The notes below the pieces were generated by a model that searched no databases, was not told where the DNA came from, and worked only from the letters and a program-made list of their open reading frames with translations. A DNA stretch of 12,504 bases from Variimorphobacter saccharofermentans (GTDB lineage Bacteria; Bacillota; Clostridia; Lachnospirales; Lachnospiraceae): NCBI RefSeq assembly GCF_014174405.1, contig NZ_JACEGA010000002.1, positions 1 through 12,504 on the forward strand, written 5' to 3'. Both the position numbers and the translations under genes were made by a program. This document shows positions 5,596 through 11,473 of this stretch, one piece after another (within the stretch, counting starts at the first letter, position 1; every line of letters begins with the position of its first letter).

Positions 5596-5938
5596 AGAGG
5601 ATATAATCACTAATTTGTTGAGTACATATGCCAAGTATGGTGTAACCCGCTTTATTCTGGAACAGGAAATAGAAAGCGGATTAAAGCAGGGATTCTCTTA
5701 TCAGACCATCTATACAGGATTAAGAATGACATTAGGAAATGTCTTCCATGAAAGAGAATATTTCACTCCGGCAGAAATGGCCGAAGCTCTGGGAACTACA
5801 GAAGAAGAAATTATAAACCAGGTTGAAGTTATGGGAAAAGAGCTTGAAGCCCAGGGAGAAGATCCAAGCGAATACTTCACAAGGGTTGAGCCGGTAGAAA
5901 AGCAGACCTTTATTATTCCCCCCGGTGCATTGAAATAA
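5588..5938 (+). CDS. Hypothetical protein, 116 aa
   Basis: I do not recognise this protein. The ATG at 5588 is chosen because GGGAGG (5573-5578) lies 9 bases upstream. It overlaps the previous gene's stop. Residues about 52-82 (VFHEREYFTPAEMAEALGTT followed by EEEIINQVEVM) look like a small helix-turn-helix-like segment in which 'FTPAEMAEALGTTEEEI' reads as the first two helices. That makes DNA binding possible, but this is a weak motif-level guess. The C-terminus ends with a hydrophobic IIPPGALK. The structured region at 5965 begins 27 bases after its stop. Confidence 0.72.
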   Translation: MSREDIITNLLSTYAKYGVTRFILEQEIESGLKQGFSYQTIYTGLRMTLGNVFHEREYFTPAEMAEALGTTEEEIINQVEVMGKELEAQGEDPSEYFTRVEPVEKQTFIIPPGALK

Positions 5939-5964
5939 AGTTGCGAAATCGTAAGAATTATATT

Positions 5965-6157
5965 TTCCGGTGCAAGCTGCAGCTTCACTCGTCACGTAGG
6001 AAGAATGAATATGGTTTTCGTCCTGGAAGACGAATACTTAAAGGTATGTAACATTTCGTTACCTACCCTCGACACTGATGTCGAACCCGCACCAAAAGAT
6101 CATATTTGTTCTGACGTCAGAACAGCAACCCGACATTGGTGTCCAGTTGCACCGGAA
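5965..6157 (+). other. Multi-hairpin element before the primase-helicase gene (structured RNA or DNA site)
   Basis: TTCCGGTGCAA (5965-5975) is a perfect 11-base inverted match to TTGCACCGGAA (6147-6157), and three more pairs (CTG/CAG) follow across a one-base bulge. Inside this outer stem lie four or five local hairpins: 6014-6037 (GT.TTCGTC/GACGAA.AC), 6043-6067 (GGTA.GTAAC/GTTAC.TACC), 6070-6083 (CGACA/TGTCG), the palindrome 6107-6124, and 6131-6144 (CGACA/TGTC). AAGCTGCAGCTT at 5974-5985 can form a rival hairpin. CCGGTGCA also occurs at 5922-5929 and could compete for 6148-6155. It ends 14 bases before the ribosome site of the primase-helicase. Confidence 0.55.
6070..6153 (+). repeat. Diverged direct repeat pair flanking an 18-bp palindrome
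   Basis: CGACACTGATGTCG followed by AACCCGCACC (6070-6093) resembles CGACATTGGTGTCC followed by AGTTGCACC (6131-6153). Each copy has its own inverted CGACA/TGTC arms. The two copies surround the perfect 18-base palindrome TGTTCTGACGTCAGAACA at 6107-6124, which looks like a dimeric protein operator or the top of a hairpin. Confidence 0.6.
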
Positions 6158-6182
6158 CAGCTTTAGAAAGAGAGGTAATAAA

Positions 6183-8315
6183 TTGAAGAGAGAAGATGCA
6201 GAGCTTTATATAAAAGATGATCTTCCTAATTATCTGACAGCAAGAGGGTTAAGTTTAAGAAAGCCTTTTAGGTGTCTTAATCCGGATCATAGCGATAGCC
6301 ACCCAAGTATGAGTTATGATGTGAAGAGAAATAAAGTTCATTGTTTTTCATGCGGGGCAGATTACAGCACGTTTGACCTTATAGGCATAGAATACGGATT
6401 AACTGACAATGCAGAGATATTTAAGAAAGCATATGAGCTTTACAATATTGAAATTGACACCGCACAGGACGATTTTAGCCCGGTAAAAGATAGTAGACAA
6501 TATAAAACACCTTTAAACGAGTTTAAGCCAAGAAATCAAAAAATAGACGACATAGAAGACCTTGAAGAGCCGGACAAGGTATATGACTTTACAAAAATTA
6601 TAGAAGAAGCTCACAAGGAGCTATTAAACACTCCTAAAGCCATGGATTATTACAGATCCAGAGGGTTGTCAGATGAGATTATAAAGGAATACAAATTAGG
6701 ATATTGCAAAGATGGCTATAACTCATTATTGAAAGACTTTCCGGAGCTTCATAGCCAAGGGAAAAAACAAGGGCTATATAAATATGTGTTGCCATATATC
6801 AACGACGATAAAACTTGCAATTACTTCATAACGGAAATCACAGACAGAAGCCAGGTAGACGAATATAACGGAAAGTACAGAAAAATTAAAGACATAAAGG
6901 CTTATATTTTCAATGAAAGATATATAATCCGTAACAGTCCAGAAGTAATCTTTATTTGCGAGGGAATATATGATGCACTAAGTGTTGAAATGGCTGGAGG
7001 AAAAGCGATAGCCTTTATAGGTACAGCTCACAGGAGATTTTTAAGCCTTTGCAAAAAATATAAACCTAAAAGCAAATTTATCATTATGCTAGATAATGAC
7101 GGAGCCGGGCAAAAAGCGGTAGAAGCTGTTAAGGAAGGCTTAAATATTTTAGGTATTGATTATGCGATACATAAGCCCAACAACGGGAAAGATGCAAATG
7201 AGAGCCTGCAGAACGACAAAGAAGCTTTTGTATCTGACATAGCTGAAGCTATAAGAAAGGCAGTAGAGCAGGAAAAACTAGATTATCTTAATAATAGCGC
7301 TTTAAAGCATATTGCAGAATTTACAAATGGCATTAATGAGAGTGTAAATACTCCTGCAATATCTACCGGCTTTTTGGAACTTAACAATATGTTAGACGGT
7401 GGATTTTATGAGGGGCTTTACATTCTGGGGGCCATTTCATCCCTGGGAAAGACAACTTTTGCGCTGCAAGTTGCTGATCAGATAGCCAGGGCGGGGCATG
7501 ACGTATTATTTTTTAGTTTAGAAATGTCAAGATCCGAGGTAATTGCAAAGAGCATAAGCCGGCTAACATTTATCGAAAGCAAGTTTAATAAGGAACTCGC
7601 AAAGACAACCAGGGGGATATTGGCCGGAAAGAAATACCGGTATTATTCCCAGGAAGAAAAGGATTTGATAAAAAAAAGTGTAGAAGTGTATTCTCAATTT
7701 GCCGGGAATATGTATATCTATGAGGGGCGCTATGTCAATAAAGATGGAACAGCCGAAAGAATGAGCGTAGCGCATATAAGAGAATTAGTGAATAAGCACG
7801 TTACCCTTACAGGCCGAAAACCGGTTGTGTTTATTGATTATCTACAGATCATTGCACCGACAGATATAAGAGCCACAGATAAGCAAAACACAGATATAGC
7901 GGTATTTGAACTAAAAGAAATCAGCAGGGATTTTAAAATCCCGGTTGTTGCTATAAGCTCATTCAATCGTGAAAATTATTCGCAGCCGGTCAGTATGGCA
8001 AGCTTCAAGGAAAGCGGTGCAATAGAATATTCAAGTGATGTATTGTTAGGACTTCAATACTCTGGAATGGAGTATCTAGACGGAGAGAACGAAAGGGATC
8101 GTACAAAGAGGATTCGAGAACTATTCCGGATTAATGAAGCCCAGGCAAAAAACGGAAAACCGCAAGAAATAGACCTAAAAATCCTTAAGCAGCGAAATGG
8201 AGCCAAAGGAAGCATAGGCTTGTATATGACAGCAAAATTCAATTACTTTGATGATTTTAGACCGATAGAACCGGAAGAAACACCATTTGATAAGCTGGTA
8301 AAAGAAAGTAAATAG
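6183..8315 (+). CDS. Fused primase-helicase (DnaG-like + DnaB-like), 710 aa
   Basis: It would make RNA primers and unwind DNA at the plasmid fork, like phage T7 gp4. Domains in order: CHC2 zinc finger (Cys31, His36, Cys54, Cys57), the primase polymerase core (about 150-250), Toprim with Glu260-Gly and Asp264 (EGIYDA) and Asp304-x-Asp306 (LDNDGAG), a linker (about 345-390), then a RecA-type DnaB helicase with Walker A ISSLGKTTF (Lys423), LFFSLEM (442-448), Walker B VVFIDYLQI (Asp552) and the Arg671 segment KQRNGAKG. The start is TTG 6183: AGAGAGGT lies at 6171-6178 and the zinc finger begins soon after. The in-frame ATG at 6078 has no ribosome site, adds 35 unlike residues and falls inside hairpins. 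A terminator follows at 8331. Confidence 0.93.
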   Translation: MKREDAELYIKDDLPNYLTARGLSLRKPFRCLNPDHSDSHPSMSYDVKRNKVHCFSCGADYSTFDLIGIEYGLTDNAEIFKKAYELYNIEIDTAQDDFSPVKDSRQYKTPLNEFKPRNQKIDDIEDLEEPDKVYDFTKIIEEAHKELLNTPKAMDYYRSRGLSDEIIKEYKLGYCKDGYNSLLKDFPELHSQGKKQGLYKYVLPYINDDKTCNYFITEITDRSQVDEYNGKYRKIKDIKAYIFNERYIIRNSPEVIFICEGIYDALSVEMAGGKAIAFIGTAHRRFLSLCKKYKPKSKFIIMLDNDGAGQKAVEAVKEGLNILGIDYAIHKPNNGKDANESLQNDKEAFVSDIAEAIRKAVEQEKLDYLNNSALKHIAEFTNGINESVNTPAISTGFLELNNMLDGGFYEGLYILGAISSLGKTTFALQVADQIARAGHDVLFFSLEMSRSEVIAKSISRLTFIESKFNKELAKTTRGILAGKKYRYYSQEEKDLIKKSVEVYSQFAGNMYIYEGRYVNKDGTAERMSVAHIRELVNKHVTLTGRKPVVFIDYLQIIAPTDIRATDKQNTDIAVFELKEISRDFKIPVVAISSFNRENYSQPVSMASFKESGAIEYSSDVLLGLQYSGMEYLDGENERDRTKRIRELFRINEAQAKNGKPQEIDLKILKQRNGAKGSIGLYMTAKFNYFDDFRPIEPEETPFDKLVKESK

Positions 8316-8330
8316 TTGCGACGTCTCAAC

Positions 8331-8363
8331 AAGGTGGATAGTGAAATGCTACCCACCTTTTTT
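8331..8363 (+). terminator. Rho-independent terminator after the primase-helicase
   Basis: AAGGTGG (8331-8337) pairs with CCACCTT, with an inner TAG/CTA pairing, and a run of T follows to 8363. There is no A-run on the other side, so it acts on the plus strand only. Its tail overlaps the stop codon of the converging minus-strand gene. Confidence 0.85.
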
Positions 8364-8661
8364 ATTGTTTATTATGGATTATGTTCCATACCAAAGTCTT
8401 AGATATTTTCAGCATTTCAGCTATTTTACTCATTGAAAGACCGTTCTTCTCATACTCATAATGAACCTTGAAATAATGAGTGTTATATTTGCTTATTTTT
8501 CCCTTCTTGACAGATCCCCTTTTATTACGGTTACTTTCATCCAGGTAAACCCTGGGTGCATTACCGGTGATCTCTTTTACAATGTCATATTTTAGAGCTT
8601 CCCGGCATCTTGCGCAGGTGTCTTTATCTGCCTTGCTGCATTCATAACACGGTAAAGGCAT
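8362..8661 (-). CDS. Cys-rich helix-turn-helix protein, 99 aa
   Basis: This is probably a DNA-binding regulator. The N-terminus has two CxxC pairs (CYEC at 5-8 and CARC at 16-19), fit to bind one zinc or act as a redox sensor. The C-terminus (NGLSMSKIAEMLKISKTLVW, about 72-91) is a clear helix-turn-helix like those of resolvases and homeodomain-like regulators. The basic linker (about 44-60) has many Lys and Arg. I choose ATG 8661 over the in-frame ATG at 8670, because GGGG directly abuts the latter and lies 9 bases from the former. It is the only minus-strand gene, transcribed away from the divergent control region; the TCGTTCA/TGAACGA repeat in its own leader suggests autoregulation. Confidence 0.75.
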   Translation of the reverse strand: MPLPCYECSKADKDTCARCREALKYDIVKEITGNAPRVYLDESNRNKRGSVKKGKISKYNTHYFKVHYEYEKNGLSMSKIAEMLKISKTLVWNIIHNKQ

Positions 8662-8681
8662 ATCTCTCATCCCCTCTTATA

Positions 8682-8708
8682 TCGTTCATTATTATTGCTT
8701 CTGAACGA
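8682..8708. promoter_or_regulatory. Inverted repeat operator in the leader of the minus-strand gene
   Basis: TCGTTCA (8682-8688) and TGAACGA (8702-8708) are perfect inverted 7-mers with a 13-base spacer, about two helical turns centre to centre. The repeat sits between the proposed -10 box and the ribosome site of the Cys-rich helix-turn-helix gene, where binding would block transcription. Confidence 0.5.
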
Positions 8709-8717
8709 ATTATTTTA

Positions 8718-8747
8718 ATTATATATCGGATGGAAAACCTGGATGAA
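8718..8747 (-). promoter_or_regulatory. Possible promoter for the minus-strand gene
   Basis: Read on the minus strand, TATAAT occupies 8723-8718. The -35 region is poor (TTCATC with an 18-base spacer), so activity may need an activator or be low. The 26-bp site at 8771 lies upstream and could supply an alternative start. Confidence 0.4.
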
Positions 8748-8770
8748 TAAGTTACCCTTTAAAGGCATTT

Positions 8771-8796
8771 TTCTATGTTAAGTTATACATGTAATT
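8771..8796 (-). promoter_or_regulatory. 26-bp conserved site, copy 3, facing the minus-strand gene
   Basis: On the minus strand: AATTA, CA, T, then GTATAACTTAACATAGAA, as at 1769 and 5038. It is about 110 bases upstream of the Cys-rich helix-turn-helix gene and points toward it, while the plus-strand promoter at 8831 lies behind it. Confidence 0.55.
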
Positions 8797-8830
8797 TTAC
8801 ATAAAGAGTATAAAACAAAATAAAAGAACA

Positions 8831-8859
8831 TAGACAAATATATGTTTTTGTTGTATAAT
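8831..8859 (+). promoter_or_regulatory. SigA-type promoter for the small-gene operon
   Basis: TAGACA (8831-8836) and a perfect TATAAT (8854-8859) are separated by 17 bases. Transcription would begin near 8866, inside the 9-bp repeats, and lead to the ATG at 8911. Confidence 0.8.
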
Positions 8860-8895
8860 AAGTACAAGAAGTTTATTAAGTACAAAAAGTACAAA
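8860..8895 (+). promoter_or_regulatory. Four tandem 9-bp repeats over the start site of the 8911 operon
   Basis: Units AAGTACAAG, AAGTTTATT, AAGTACAAA and AAGTACAAA begin immediately after the -10 box. Three of four units are near identical. A protein bound here would cover the transcription start, so this looks like an operator. The unit matches those in the ParA-partner gene. Confidence 0.6.
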
Positions 8896-8910
8896 GGGAG
8901 TGAAAAGCCT

Positions 8911-9180
8911 ATGATGTCAGATGAAGAATTTAATAGCCTGGAATTTAGAGAGATAAAAACCATTAAAGACATGACAGCCTTAAAAGGGGCTACCATTACG
9001 GATATTGAACCGACGTATGCCGGGTACTATGAAAATGGATCACAGGTAATAAGCGGGGTAATTCTCTATGTAAATATGGCCGACGGAAGTCAGAGGGTAT
9101 GTTCTATAGATTGCCCTGCCCCCTGGGAGATAGAGAGTGATAAACCAATATTAATGATGTTATCTATAACGAAGGAGTGA
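8911..9180 (+). CDS. Hypothetical protein, 89 aa
   Basis: I do not recognise this protein. The ATG at 8911 (or 8914) follows AGGGAG. The in-frame ATG at 8842 is rejected because it lies within the promoter and would translate the 9-bp repeats. An acidic helical N-terminus (MMSDEEFNSLEFREIKTIKD) precedes a strand-rich domain (TITDIEPTYAGYYENGSQVI then VILYVNMADGSQRVCSIDCP). CSIDC is a possible metal or redox pair. It is the first gene after the repeat-covered promoter, and its stop overlaps the next gene's ribosome site. Confidence 0.75.
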   Translation: MMSDEEFNSLEFREIKTIKDMTALKGATITDIEPTYAGYYENGSQVISGVILYVNMADGSQRVCSIDCPAPWEIESDKPILMMLSITKE

Positions 9181-9186
9181 GAAAGC

Positions 9187-9366
9187 ATGACAGAGAGTGC
9201 GAGAGCAGCACAGAGAGAATATTATAGGCAGTATAGGGAGAAAAACAGAGAGAAGTTAAGAGAGTACCAGGCACAATACAGAAGGAAGAATAAGGCCAAG
9301 ATAAGACAGTATCAAAGGAACTTTTGGGAAAACCGGGCAAATAGATTAATAGGGGGTACTCCATAG
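9187..9366 (+). CDS. Small basic coiled-coil protein, 59 aa
   Basis: It starts at ATG 9187 after GAAGGAG, with the spacer beginning at the previous stop. The protein is highly basic and nearly all helical, with repeated Tyr-Arg segments (QREYYRQYREKNREKLREYQ). Similar Arg/Lys/Glu/Tyr-rich small proteins are common in phages and plasmids of Firmicutes, without known function; nucleic-acid binding is plausible from charge. It ends GGTP. Its ribosome site and tight packing support that it is real. Confidence 0.7.
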   Translation: MTESARAAQREYYRQYREKNREKLREYQAQYRRKNKAKIRQYQRNFWENRANRLIGGTP

Positions 9367-9493
9367 AAAAGCCCTGTGTTTACAGCCTTTAAGGTAGATT
9401 TAAAGCGCCAAAACAAGCTAAAAAGTGGCGCATAGTTATAAAAAACAAATAATAAAAAGGGGCTAAAAATCAAGAAATAAAGAGGGTTGGTGT
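9367..9493. other. Short intergenic gap with a 6-bp hairpin
   Basis: GCGCCA (9405-9410) pairs with TGGCGC (9426-9431), 15-base loop, with no T-run after it. AT-rich DNA follows (TATAAAAAAC near 9437), which might hold a weak promoter, but I cannot pair it with a -35 box. The gap separates the first two small genes from the 9494 operon. Confidence 0.4.
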
Positions 9494-9772
9494 ATGTCGA
9501 AAATAGATAAGCTGATTATTAAGGCTAAGGAATTGAAAGAAGCAAAAAAGGGTTTCCTTACTTTTGGAATGATTAATCGCAAGGGAAAAAAATGGACCCT
9601 TCAATGTTCAATCTGGGATGGGATACCTGGAAGCGGAACAATGATTATTAAAAGCGAGCATGATACATTGTCGGAAGCAGAGCAAGAAGCAAATAGGATA
9701 GCGGAAGAATACCCTAACCAATTCAATGACGTAACAATAATTATTGATGATATCCCAGGGGGCAAAGCATGA
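9494..9772 (+). CDS. Hypothetical protein, 92 aa, DKL-AK N-terminal motif
   Basis: I do not recognise the full protein. It begins MSKIDKLIIKAKELKEAKKG, an N-terminal amphipathic helix shared with the products at 9769, 10289 and, near its C-terminus, 9962. The remainder is a beta-rich domain (FLTFGMINRKGKKWTLQCSI) then a helix and acidic strand (DVTIIIDDIPGG). AGAGGG lies 7 bases before the ATG. The stop overlaps the next start (ATGA), so the genes are coupled. It is the first of a tight run leading into the sigma factor. Confidence 0.75.
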   Translation: MSKIDKLIIKAKELKEAKKGFLTFGMINRKGKKWTLQCSIWDGIPGSGTMIIKSEHDTLSEAEQEANRIAEEYPNQFNDVTIIIDDIPGGKA

Positions 9773-9957
9773 AGAAAGTAGATAAGTTATTAAAGCAAGC
9801 GAAGATTATGGCCGGAATCAGAGGTAATGTTCTGGATAACTACGACTTTAAAAGATTGTCTACCGAGGAACTTAAGGAACTTGCATACGGTAATCCTTCA
9901 GAAGAAAGATTTAATGAGTTAATCAGCAGGGCTGCCAAGCCTGCAGGAGGTGATTGA
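9769..9957 (+). CDS. Hypothetical protein, 62 aa, DKL-AK N-terminal motif
   Basis: It starts in an ATGA overlap with the previous gene. MKKVDKLLKQAKIMAG repeats the motif at the start of the 92-aa neighbour. The rest (LSTEELKELAYGNPSEERFN) is helical and charged. No family is recognised. The shared motif with otherwise unrelated tails suggests a common docking helix or recent duplication of a 5' end. Confidence 0.7.
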   Translation: MKKVDKLLKQAKIMAGIRGNVLDNYDFKRLSTEELKELAYGNPSEERFNELISRAAKPAGGD

Positions 9958-9961
9958 GCAA

Positions 9962-10063
9962 ATGAATAAGCGCAAAAAGAAGAATAACGCTCACACAGTA
10001 CCAAAGGATAACCTGGTAAAGGAAGCGAGGGAATTAGAAAAGAAGCTTGTAAGAAAGAGGTGA
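9962..10063 (+). CDS. Small basic protein, 33 aa
   Basis: ATG 9962 follows a near-perfect ribosome site (AGGAGGTGA at 9945-9953). The product MNKRKKKNNAHTVPKDNLVK continues EARELEKKLVRKR. The segment DNLVKEARELEKK resembles the DKL-AK helix of its neighbours, here at the C-terminus. At this length a chance frame is possible, but the ribosome site and packing between coupled genes argue that it is translated. Confidence 0.6.
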   Translation: MNKRKKKNNAHTVPKDNLVKEARELEKKLVRKR

Positions 10064-10067
10064 TAAT

Positions 10068-10292
10068 TTGGCAAAGATTAGATTAAGACTGAATACTCCA
10101 ACAGACGTAAGAAAAACCCTTGTAAGGGTTACTAATATGGTTGCGAACGGTGAGATGGACAGCAAGAGAGGAAACACTATTATATCAGCCTGCAATTCTG
10201 TTTTAAGCGCAATTAGGACAGACGAACAGGAGAAGAAGATAGCGGAACTGCAGCAACTTCTTGATAGTGTGGCAAAGGAGAAGAGCAGATGA
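10068..10292 (+). CDS. Hypothetical protein, 74 aa
   Basis: It starts at TTG 10068, with AAAGAGGTGA at 10054-10063 spaced 4-8 bases upstream; no ATG is available nearby in frame before the conserved-looking start MAKIRLRLNTPTDVRKTLVR. The protein is helical, with a basic first half and a C-terminal coiled-coil-like helix (TDEQEKKIAELQQLLDSVAK). Similar small proteins in Firmicute phages carry 'TPxDVRKxLxRVxNMVxNGE', to my recollection without assigned function. It overlaps the next gene by ATGA. Confidence 0.75.
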   Translation: MAKIRLRLNTPTDVRKTLVRVTNMVANGEMDSKRGNTIISACNSVLSAIRTDEQEKKIAELQQLLDSVAKEKSR

Positions 10293-10516
10293 AACTAATT
10301 GATAGGCTATTAATGCAGGCCAAGGAAATCCTCACAGCTAAGCACTTTGATTATGACACGAACGAGGATGGATTTATTGAAGCCTTAGGATTGGATCCGG
10401 AAAGGTACAGGATTGATTATCCGAATGGTGAACATGGATATGATGCACTTAAAGCTCTTTTCGAGGTTTCGGATGATCTCTGGAATGACGAAGAAGAAAC
10501 GGATAACCAGGGATAA
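10289..10516 (+). CDS. Hypothetical acidic protein, 75 aa, DRL-AK N-terminal motif
   Basis: It starts in an ATGA overlap. MKLIDRLLMQAKEILTAKHF again carries the shared N-terminal helix. The rest is strongly acidic (ending DDLWNDEEETDNQG) and could be a small regulator or anti-sigma-like partner of the sigma factor that begins 13 bases later. That role is only a guess from charge and neighbourhood. Confidence 0.7.
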   Translation: MKLIDRLLMQAKEILTAKHFDYDTNEDGFIEALGLDPERYRIDYPNGEHGYDALKALFEVSDDLWNDEEETDNQG

Positions 10517-10529
10517 AGGGGTTGATATA

Positions 10530-11411
10530 TTGCTGACTAATGAAGAACTTGTCGAGAAAATAAAACAAGGCATAGATGCTTCAAGAAACCTTGAGCTTCT
10601 CTATAAGCAGAACGAACAATACATTCGTAAAATTGCCAACCGATACCGCGGGTATGCAGAAATAGAAGATCTGATGCAAGAGGGCTATTTTGGACTATAT
10701 GAAGCCGTACAAAGATATGAAAATGAGCATGAAGTTCTGTTTATGTCATATGCCGGCTTCTGGATAGCCCAGGCAATCAAAAGATACATAGAAAATAGCG
10801 GGAGATCATTAAGACTTCCGGTGCATCTGCATGAATTGATATACAAGTATAAAAGAATAGTTAATGCTTATATGTCACAGCTAGGCAGAAATCCAACTGA
10901 TAAGGAGTTATGCAGGCATCTAAGAATAAGTCCTAACCGGCTTAAAAACCTTGAAAGGTATATTTATGAGTATGGACAAATAGAAAGCTTGGACGAACCT
11001 GTAAACAGCTCTGAAGATGGTGACCTATTAGTGTGCGATACCGTTCCGGATAGCACAAATATTGAGAATGAAGTGGTTAATAAAATTATTGAACAGGATC
11101 TTAAAACCGGGTTATGGCAGATTGTAGAAAAGAATACTACGGAAGAGGAAAACCAGGTTATTCTATACAGATTTAAAAATAATCTCACTTTAAAGGCAAC
11201 AGGAGATAATATAGGAAAAACCATTGAAAGAGCTAGGCAATTAGAAAACAGTGCTCTTAAAAAATTACGCCGGAGCCGGATAATAAGAGAACTAGAGGAA
11301 AGATACGCTATAAGCTATTCACAAGCCTATAAAGGTAGTTTATCAAGCTTTAGATATTCCTGGATGTCTTCCACAGAAAAGGCTGCCTTTACAAAAATGG
11401 GTGTTGATTAA
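10530..11411 (+). CDS. Sigma-70 family RNA polymerase sigma factor, 293 aa
   Basis: It would direct host RNA polymerase to plasmid promoters. Region 2 is clear (about 25-90: AEIEDLMQEGYFGLYEAVQR then FMSYAGFWIAQAIKRYI), including the -10 recognition helix. Region 3 follows (about 92-150: RSLRLPVHLHELIYKYKRIV then GRNPTDKELCRHLRIS). Region 4 is present but weak (about 205-250: NNLTLKATGDNIGKTIERAR), with a poor -35 recognition helix, then a 40-residue tail. Region 1.1 is absent. The start is TTG 10530: GGGG at 10518-10521 lies 8 bases upstream and the sigma homology begins soon after. The in-frame ATG at 10413 would overlap the previous gene in another frame. The divergence in region 4 would suit promoters recognised mainly through the -10. 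Confidence 0.92.
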   Translation: MLTNEELVEKIKQGIDASRNLELLYKQNEQYIRKIANRYRGYAEIEDLMQEGYFGLYEAVQRYENEHEVLFMSYAGFWIAQAIKRYIENSGRSLRLPVHLHELIYKYKRIVNAYMSQLGRNPTDKELCRHLRISPNRLKNLERYIYEYGQIESLDEPVNSSEDGDLLVCDTVPDSTNIENEVVNKIIEQDLKTGLWQIVEKNTTEEENQVILYRFKNNLTLKATGDNIGKTIERARQLENSALKKLRRSRIIRELEERYAISYSQAYKGSLSSFRYSWMSSTEKAAFTKMGVD

Positions 11412-11415
11412 GAAT

Positions 11416-11442
11416 TTAATAACAGCCAGACGCTGCTATTAA
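11416..11442. repeat. Inverted repeat between the sigma gene and the 235-aa gene
   Basis: TTAATA.CAGC (11416-11426) pairs with GCTG.TATTAA (11432-11442), ten pairs with one mismatch and a 5-base loop. There is no T-run, so it is more likely an operator or mRNA-stabilising hairpin than a terminator. It lies 31 bases before the next start. Confidence 0.5.
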
Positions 11443-11473
11443 TATAAACCTAAAAGAAAGAGAGGAAAAGAGA

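Noticed and set aside
6070..6096. A tRNA-like 3' end (GTCGAACCCGCACCA) before the primase gene
   Set aside because: No matching acceptor 5' strand, anticodon arm or standard T-arm could be drawn. The resemblance is limited to the GAACC and ACCA strings.
6078..6182. Longer primase-helicase starting at ATG 6078
   Set aside because: There is no ribosome site before it, the 35 extra residues look unlike a primase N-terminus, and the bases are occupied by the palindrome and repeats. TTG 6183 has a good ribosome site.
8771..8796. dif-like Xer recombination site
   Set aside because: CTATGTTAAGT resembles a XerD arm (TTATGTTAAAT), but no XerC arm lies 6 bases away in any of the three copies, and the conserved block extends to the wrong side.
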